This document shows, in pieces, positions 8,651-12,041 of a DNA stretch of 12,041 nt. The DNA is taken from positions 1 to 12,041 of the forward strand of contig JBFWLB010000068.1 of assembly GCA_050252335.1 (NCBI GenBank), in the 5' to 3' direction. This stretch comes from Berkiella_A sp050252335 (GTDB taxonomy: Bacteria; Pseudomonadota; Gammaproteobacteria; Berkiellales; Berkiellaceae). The notes under the pieces were generated by a model. That model ran no database searches and had not been told where the DNA came from. It saw nothing but the letters and a program-made list of their open reading frames with translations. Made by a program: the position numbers and the translations under genes. Position 1 is the first letter of the stretch; every line of letters starts with the position of its first letter.

Positions 8651-9268
8651 ATGAAAGATGTTTCCAAGCAGATGGGAAAAATGAATCGTTATTTAATTGG
8701 AATTTTACTAAGTGCAGCGTTACTTTCTTCTCCAGCGAAAGCGACTGAAGCTCAAGATACGGTTTCCTCTGGAGCTCCTCAAGAAGCACGTGAATATCAT
8801 TTAAAAGCTGCTTTTTTAAGATATGTAGCCAAATTTGTGGAATGGCCTCCAGAATCATTACCTGAAGGCGCCGTTAATATCTGCGTTCTAGGTCAAGTAC
8901 CATACTATAAAGGCCTTGACTCAATTACTGGCAAAGATGCAAATGATCGCATCATACAAGTTATGAAGGTCGGTGCAATTGAGGATGCAGAAAAACAAAA
9001 ATGCCAAATATTATTTGTGGCTAAAACAGAATCAGATAAAGTAGGCAGCATTCTAAAAGTCATTCAAGACAAACCCATTTTAAGTTTTGGGGATATGGAT
9101 GATTTTGCAGAAAAAGGCGGTGATATGAATTTCTATATCATGAATAAACGTCTCGCAATTATGATTAATCCACCTGCGGTTGAACGCTCTAATCTAAAAA
9201 TTAGCCCACGTATGTTAAAACTTGTAACAGTCGTGCCTCCTATTGAGCAAGAAGGTGTTTACAACTAA
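8651..9268 (+). CDS. YfiR-like (DUF4154) periplasmic regulatory protein
   Basis: In Pseudomonas, YfiR is a periplasmic repressor of the diguanylate cyclase YfiN; other family members lie next to sensor kinases. The 205-residue product begins 12 bases after the kinase stop. ATG 8681 (MNRYLIGILLSAALL, a clean signal peptide cleaved near AKA-TE at 31) may be the true start; ATG 8651 gives a 10-residue longer n-region. Family features: YHLKAAFLRYVAKFVEWP (49-66), ICVLG (77-81), CQILFV (118-123), a SFGDMDDFAEKGG block (145-157) and MINPPAVERSNLKISPRML (171-189). C78 and C118 are spaced like the Cys71-Cys110 pair I recall from P. aeruginosa YfiR, while that protein's second disulphide pair is absent. 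No YfiN-type cyclase is nearby, so control of the adjacent kinase is the likely job (inference). Confidence 0.86.
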   Translation: MKDVSKQMGKMNRYLIGILLSAALLSSPAKATEAQDTVSSGAPQEAREYHLKAAFLRYVAKFVEWPPESLPEGAVNICVLGQVPYYKGLDSITGKDANDRIIQVMKVGAIEDAEKQKCQILFVAKTESDKVGSILKVIQDKPILSFGDMDDFAEKGGDMNFYIMNKRLAIMINPPAVERSNLKISPRMLKLVTVVPPIEQEGVYN

Positions 9269-9283
9269 TCACAGATGAATTTT

Positions 9284-9522
9284 CGAGGTGTGCCTCGTAA
9301 TCCTCATGTATTTTATATATCCTCCCCCTACTCTTTAAATGAACGAAGTGAATGATTTTCTTCCCTTGATGTCAAGGGAAGACGCTCACCTTGGTGAGCA
9401 GATGGATTTTTTAGAATTTATTTTAAAAATATTTCTCTGCACCTAAAGGTGCTTCATTCTTTGACAACAAAGAATGAAAATTATTCGTATTGCGAATTAA
9501 TCATTTGACTAATAATGATTAA
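9284..9522. repeat. Cluster of short perfect hairpins in gene-free region 9269-9668
   Basis: The 400-bp stretch after the YfiR-like gene holds no credible gene. It contains at least seven inverted repeats: CGAGG/CCTCG (9284-9297), CTTCCCTTGA/TCAAGGGAAG (9360-9381), GCTCACC/GGTGAGC (9384-9399), GCACCT/AGGTGC (9439-9452), TTCATTCTTT/AAAGAATGAA (9453-9478), ATTCG/CGAAT (9483-9497) and TTAATCATT/AATGATTAA (9497-9522). The 9384-9399 hairpin is followed after eight bases by six Ts and could help terminate the upstream operon. The density is far above chance; the stretch may be a structured RNA or a mobile palindromic repeat. Confidence 0.7.
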
Positions 9523-9565
9523 TTTTGAAATTAGACTAAAAACCATTCCGACTATTCTATATCAT

Positions 9566-9583
9566 AATATTGATGTCAATATT
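9566..9583. promoter_or_regulatory. Perfect 18-bp palindrome, candidate operator upstream of the small-peptide promoter
   Basis: AATATTGA-TG-TCAATATT is an 8-bp inverted repeat with a 2-base centre, six bases before the -35 of the promoter at 9590. Its core TTGATGTCAA also forms the centre of the hairpin at 9360-9381. Position fits a repressor or activator site; the protein that would bind it is unknown. Confidence 0.4.
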
Positions 9584-9589
9584 TGTTTT

Positions 9590-9618
9590 TTGATGTTTGT
9601 ACATTACTGTGATAGGAT
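9590..9618 (+). promoter_or_regulatory. Candidate sigma-70 promoter of the small-peptide/peptidase pair
   Basis: TTGATG (9590-9595) and TAGGAT (9613-9618) are 17 bases apart, and TG one base before the -10 gives an extended -10 element. The predicted start near 9625 leaves a leader of about 45 bases before ATG 9669. Confidence 0.5.
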
Positions 9619-9668
9619 TCGCACGCTCAATTAATAATCAATCTCTTTGAATAAGGATATTTTATAAA

Positions 9669-9953
9669 ATGAAAATCATCATGAATCATTATTTAAAAAC
9701 CGTCTCTGGTGGTTCTGATCCCAAACCAGCAGTTAGCCCTTCTCCTTCTATGCCAAACGGGCAAATTGCCATCGGGTCGTTCAATATTTTGCCAAATATT
9801 GCTGGTAATGAGCATAATGCAGCAGCCAATATTGTAATTTCGACACCATTGACAAACAACGTAAATATATATGCTGGCACAACAGTCATTACTGATTACC
9901 ATAATTATCATAACCCTATAAACACTATTGGTTTTAGCTATATTTTTCCCTAA
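9669..9953 (+). CDS. Small protein (94 aa) with a double-glycine-like leader
   Basis: I do not recognise the family. ATG 9669 is the first in-frame start after a TGA at 9648; AAGGA lies 11 bases upstream, a long but usable spacing. The N-terminus, MKIIMNHYLKTVSGG followed by SDPKP, resembles the leader cut after GG by peptidase-containing ABC exporters of bacteriocins and microcins (LxxVSGG), though it is short at 15 residues. The remaining 79 residues have a proline-rich start and then alternating polar and hydrophobic stretches rich in Asn, Ala, Ile and Thr (IVISTPLTNNVNIYAGTTVI), ending in GFSYIFP; there is no cysteine. This could be a secreted beta-rich peptide. It is 24 bases upstream of the M61-like peptidase gene and likely cotranscribed with it. 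No exporter or immunity gene is in the window. The alternative is a non-exported or spurious small ORF. Confidence 0.5.
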   Translation: MKIIMNHYLKTVSGGSDPKPAVSPSPSMPNGQIAIGSFNILPNIAGNEHNAAANIVISTPLTNNVNIYAGTTVITDYHNYHNPINTIGFSYIFP

Positions 9954-9977
9954 CAAGATCAAATCAGGAAGTACAAT

Positions 9978-11615
9978 ATGCGTGCCATTCTATTGATGAC
10001 GTTTTTATTGATTGTATTATGTACGCATGCTTTTGCAATTGAGCTATCCGAAAATGAAATCAAATATACGTTTAAGCATTCTGAAAGCAATGCAAATCAG
10101 CTTGAAGTTAAAGTTGAATTTCTTGGCAGTCCATCAGGTCAAACAACTGTTATCACGCCATGGGGAGGTGCTGTTGGCCACCTACTCAATAAACACATCA
10201 AATTTGCAATAGACAATGGCGGGAAAGCCATTGACTCTAATTCAGAATACACCACTTTTTTACATCATCCAAATGCGCGTTTTACTGCTGAATACACTCT
10301 AACCTCAAACAAAGAAAACGGCAGTGCCATGCTGCCCATCATTGAGAACGCATATATAGTGCTATATCCCGCAACCACGATGCTTTACCCGGCCAAATGG
10401 GATTCAAGCCTCATGGATGCTACGTTTGATTTTTCTCAACTAAATGAGAAGTATCATATATTTTCTAGTTATGGTTTAGAACGCATCATTAAAACAAATA
10501 ATAGTTTTGATCAAGTAAGATTTTCACAATTTTTTGGTTCTATTAAAAAGCCTGAAATTTTAAGTAACGCCTATCGTCAAAATTACATAACAACGATTGG
10601 TGAATGGAAGTTGTTCAAAAATATATCTCCTACAGAATTACTCAAAAAAATTATTGCCTATCAGCGTCAAGTTATGAAAGATGAAAATTTTCCATACTAC
10701 GTTGCTTTTATTGTTAAGCAGCCTGATGAAATCACATATAAATTCTCATCTGGCTTGCATAATAACAATACTCTTTTTCTGTATATTCCTGACAGTGACA
10801 ACACAGAAAAATTTTCTCATTTAAAACATATGTTTTCGCATGAGTCTTTTCACGCATGGATTGGAAATAAAATTAAAATCCCACCAAATATCTTCAAACG
10901 TTATAGATGGTTTTCAGAAGGATTTACTGATTATTTTGGTCTTAAGCTAGCCCATGATGGTGGCTTTGTCACGCATGAAGAATATGCTAACATCTTAAAT
11001 TATCATATCAATAATTATTATAATTCCATTTTTCGAACTATATCAAACCAAACATATGAAACAATTTATGATGGATTTCATGCAGGTTTTAATTTTATCC
11101 AAACACGCGGCCACTTAGTCGCACTCTTATATGATATATCGCATCCAAATAATGGCTTCCATAAGTTAAAAAACTTTATTAAAGATCTTGTGCATCATAT
11201 CGATGATCAAAAGCAAAGATTTAGCGAATCAGTATTTTGGGAATTATTTGAAAAGAATTTCGATCCCGAATTTAAGTCAATCCTTCAAAAACATATTTTT
11301 GACGGTAATGAGATCGTCTTGCCAAATATGCAGGAATTCGAGCTTTATGAGACAACACATCAGGTTATTGATCCCGGGTTTGATGTAACTTCATCTTTAA
11401 AAGCGAAGGTGATATGCAATGTTCAAGAAAACACGCCTGCCCATCAAGCAGGATTAAGAAATAATACCCCTTTCATTGACATAAGAGTCATCAATGATAA
11501 AGATAACAATGAAGCTATTGCTATTATTCTCATGCAGGATAATAAATCCAGCCTCGTTCAGTATGTGCCTAACAAAATTGAAAGAAAAATTTTGAATTAT
11601 CGAGTAAGAAGTTAA
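9978..11615 (+). CDS. Exported M61-like gluzincin metallopeptidase with C-terminal PDZ-like region
   Basis: M61 (glycyl aminopeptidase) enzymes are zinc peptidases. The start ATG 9978 has AGGAAG six bases upstream. The 545-residue product has a signal peptide (MRAILLMTFLLIVLCTHAFA, cleavage near 20), so it acts in the periplasm or outside. The zinc motif is HESFH (288-292), with E314 in RWFSEGFTDYF as third ligand 22 residues on; this arrangement and the later RGHLVALLYDISH segment (378-390) are typical of M61. The N-terminal ~250 residues are a beta-rich domain with little conservation. Residues ~475-530 resemble a PDZ core (VQENTPAHQAGLRNNTPFIDI) but lack the usual glycine-aspartate turn and are short. 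It probably forms an operon with the small GG-leader gene; peptide maturation or turnover is a possible link (inference). Substrate is unknown. Confidence 0.82.
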   Translation: MRAILLMTFLLIVLCTHAFAIELSENEIKYTFKHSESNANQLEVKVEFLGSPSGQTTVITPWGGAVGHLLNKHIKFAIDNGGKAIDSNSEYTTFLHHPNARFTAEYTLTSNKENGSAMLPIIENAYIVLYPATTMLYPAKWDSSLMDATFDFSQLNEKYHIFSSYGLERIIKTNNSFDQVRFSQFFGSIKKPEILSNAYRQNYITTIGEWKLFKNISPTELLKKIIAYQRQVMKDENFPYYVAFIVKQPDEITYKFSSGLHNNNTLFLYIPDSDNTEKFSHLKHMFSHESFHAWIGNKIKIPPNIFKRYRWFSEGFTDYFGLKLAHDGGFVTHEEYANILNYHINNYYNSIFRTISNQTYETIYDGFHAGFNFIQTRGHLVALLYDISHPNNGFHKLKNFIKDLVHHIDDQKQRFSESVFWELFEKNFDPEFKSILQKHIFDGNEIVLPNMQEFELYETTHQVIDPGFDVTSSLKAKVICNVQENTPAHQAGLRNNTPFIDIRVINDKDNNEAIAIILMQDNKSSLVQYVPNKIERKILNYRVRS

Positions 11616-11740
11616 TAATCATGAAATAACCCAAATCACTCTCAGCAACCTGAAAAATCCCCAAAAATTTCTACTGGATTATCATTCCAGAATTTTGTGA
11701 AGCAAAATCACAGTAAATAGCTTTCCTTCGATGTACTCTC

Positions 11741-12041
11741 CATCGATGAGCAACGCGAATCAATTCCCACTTTTTGAAGGGGGACGCGCACTGACAAGTG
11801 CGCAAGGGGGATTTATGCTATAGGCTAAGTTCAAACAGCTAAATCCCTCTGCTCGTACAGCTACGCTGAACGAGCGTCTCCCTTTACAAAAGTGAGAAAA
11901 TGTTCGCTATGCGAACAAAGAAACGGTGCAACTGTGAATAGCTCGGCGCCTTACGCTGCTGTGCTCTCTCATCGATGAGCAACGCGAATCAATTCCCACT
12001 TTTTGAAGGGGGACGCGCACTGACAAGTGCGCAAGGGGGAT
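11741..12041. repeat. 72-bp direct repeat (11741-11812 and 11970-12041) ending at the window edge
   Basis: Bases 11741-11812 match 11970-12041 exactly, at an offset of 229. The second copy is cut by the right edge, inside what would be the next copy of the inverted-end element. The gene-free 425 bases after the peptidase also hold GTTCGC-TAT-GCGAAC (11902-11916) and the 12-bp palindrome CTCATCGATGAG (11968-11979). A repeated dispersed element is the likely reason the contig stops here. I see no coding signal or tRNA in this stretch. Confidence 0.75.
11768..11894. repeat. Hairpin element with imperfect inverted ends (MITE- or REP-like)
   Basis: The left end 11768-11787 (CACTTTTTGAAGGGGGACGC) is an imperfect reverse complement of the right end 11874-11894 (GCGTCTCCCTTTACAAAAGTG, shown only as its key blocks GCGTCTCCC and AAAAGTG). 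Inside are GCGCACT-GACA-AGTGCGC (11786-11803), GGGATTTA/TAAATCCC and GCTCGT/ACGAGC (11851-11875). No ORF covers it, so it is best seen as a non-coding palindromic element. Confidence 0.6.

Noticed and set aside
8643..8654. Three-codon frame MLE-stop overlapping the YfiR-like start
   Set aside because: It is most likely chance; nothing besides its overlap with the next ATG supports it.
9284..9522. tRNA or other classic RNA gene in the hairpin cluster
   Set aside because: No cloverleaf, anticodon arm, or T-loop consensus could be found; the stems are separate and sequential.

Overview
The window looks like one contig from an AT-rich Gammaproteobacterium. The evidence is a Sec-exported di-haem peroxidase, a YfiR-family periplasmic protein, an M61-type peptidase and a very large repeat protein of the type-I-secreted adhesin class. 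A Legionellales-like host is possible, but no ribosomal or other taxonomic marker is present, so that placement is a guess.

Left third (about 1-5580, minus strand): the 5' part of a giant repetitive adhesin gene starts at 4797 and runs off the left edge. It has an acidic N-terminus without a signal peptide, then tandem 139-166-residue domains of the DUF5801/T1SS-143 kind, a VCBS-like domain and cadherin-like 123-residue repeats. A 10-N scaffold gap at 1793-1802 interrupts the gene inside perfectly repeated 498-bp units. The 127 bases on each side of the gap are identical, and the first 127 bases of the window are identical to an internal stretch. Both facts point to repeat breaks in a k=127 assembly, so the copy number of the repeats is unknown and the apparent frameshift is an artefact. 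Upstream on the same strand lies a small unrecognised gene (4987-5568) with its own terminator.

Middle (5755-9268, plus strand): a tight three-gene operon encodes an exported di-haem cytochrome c peroxidase homologue, a membrane histidine kinase with a large all-helical periplasmic sensor, and a YfiR-like (DUF4154) exported protein. The first two genes overlap by one base and the second and third are 12 bases apart. The peroxidase homologue keeps both haem motifs but seems to lack the GPxxxxxEM catalytic-glutamate motif. I infer an envelope redox or peroxide sensing module whose response regulator is not in the window.

Right third (9269-12041, plus strand): a 400-bp gene-free stretch is packed with short perfect hairpins and ends in a good extended -10 promoter. 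It is followed by a 94-residue peptide gene whose N-terminus resembles a double-glycine export leader, and 24 bases later by an exported M61-like metallopeptidase with a HESFH zinc motif and a degenerate PDZ tail. The last 425 bases hold no gene; they carry a hairpin-rich element with inverted ends, part of which is duplicated at the right edge, where the contig probably breaks on a dispersed repeat.
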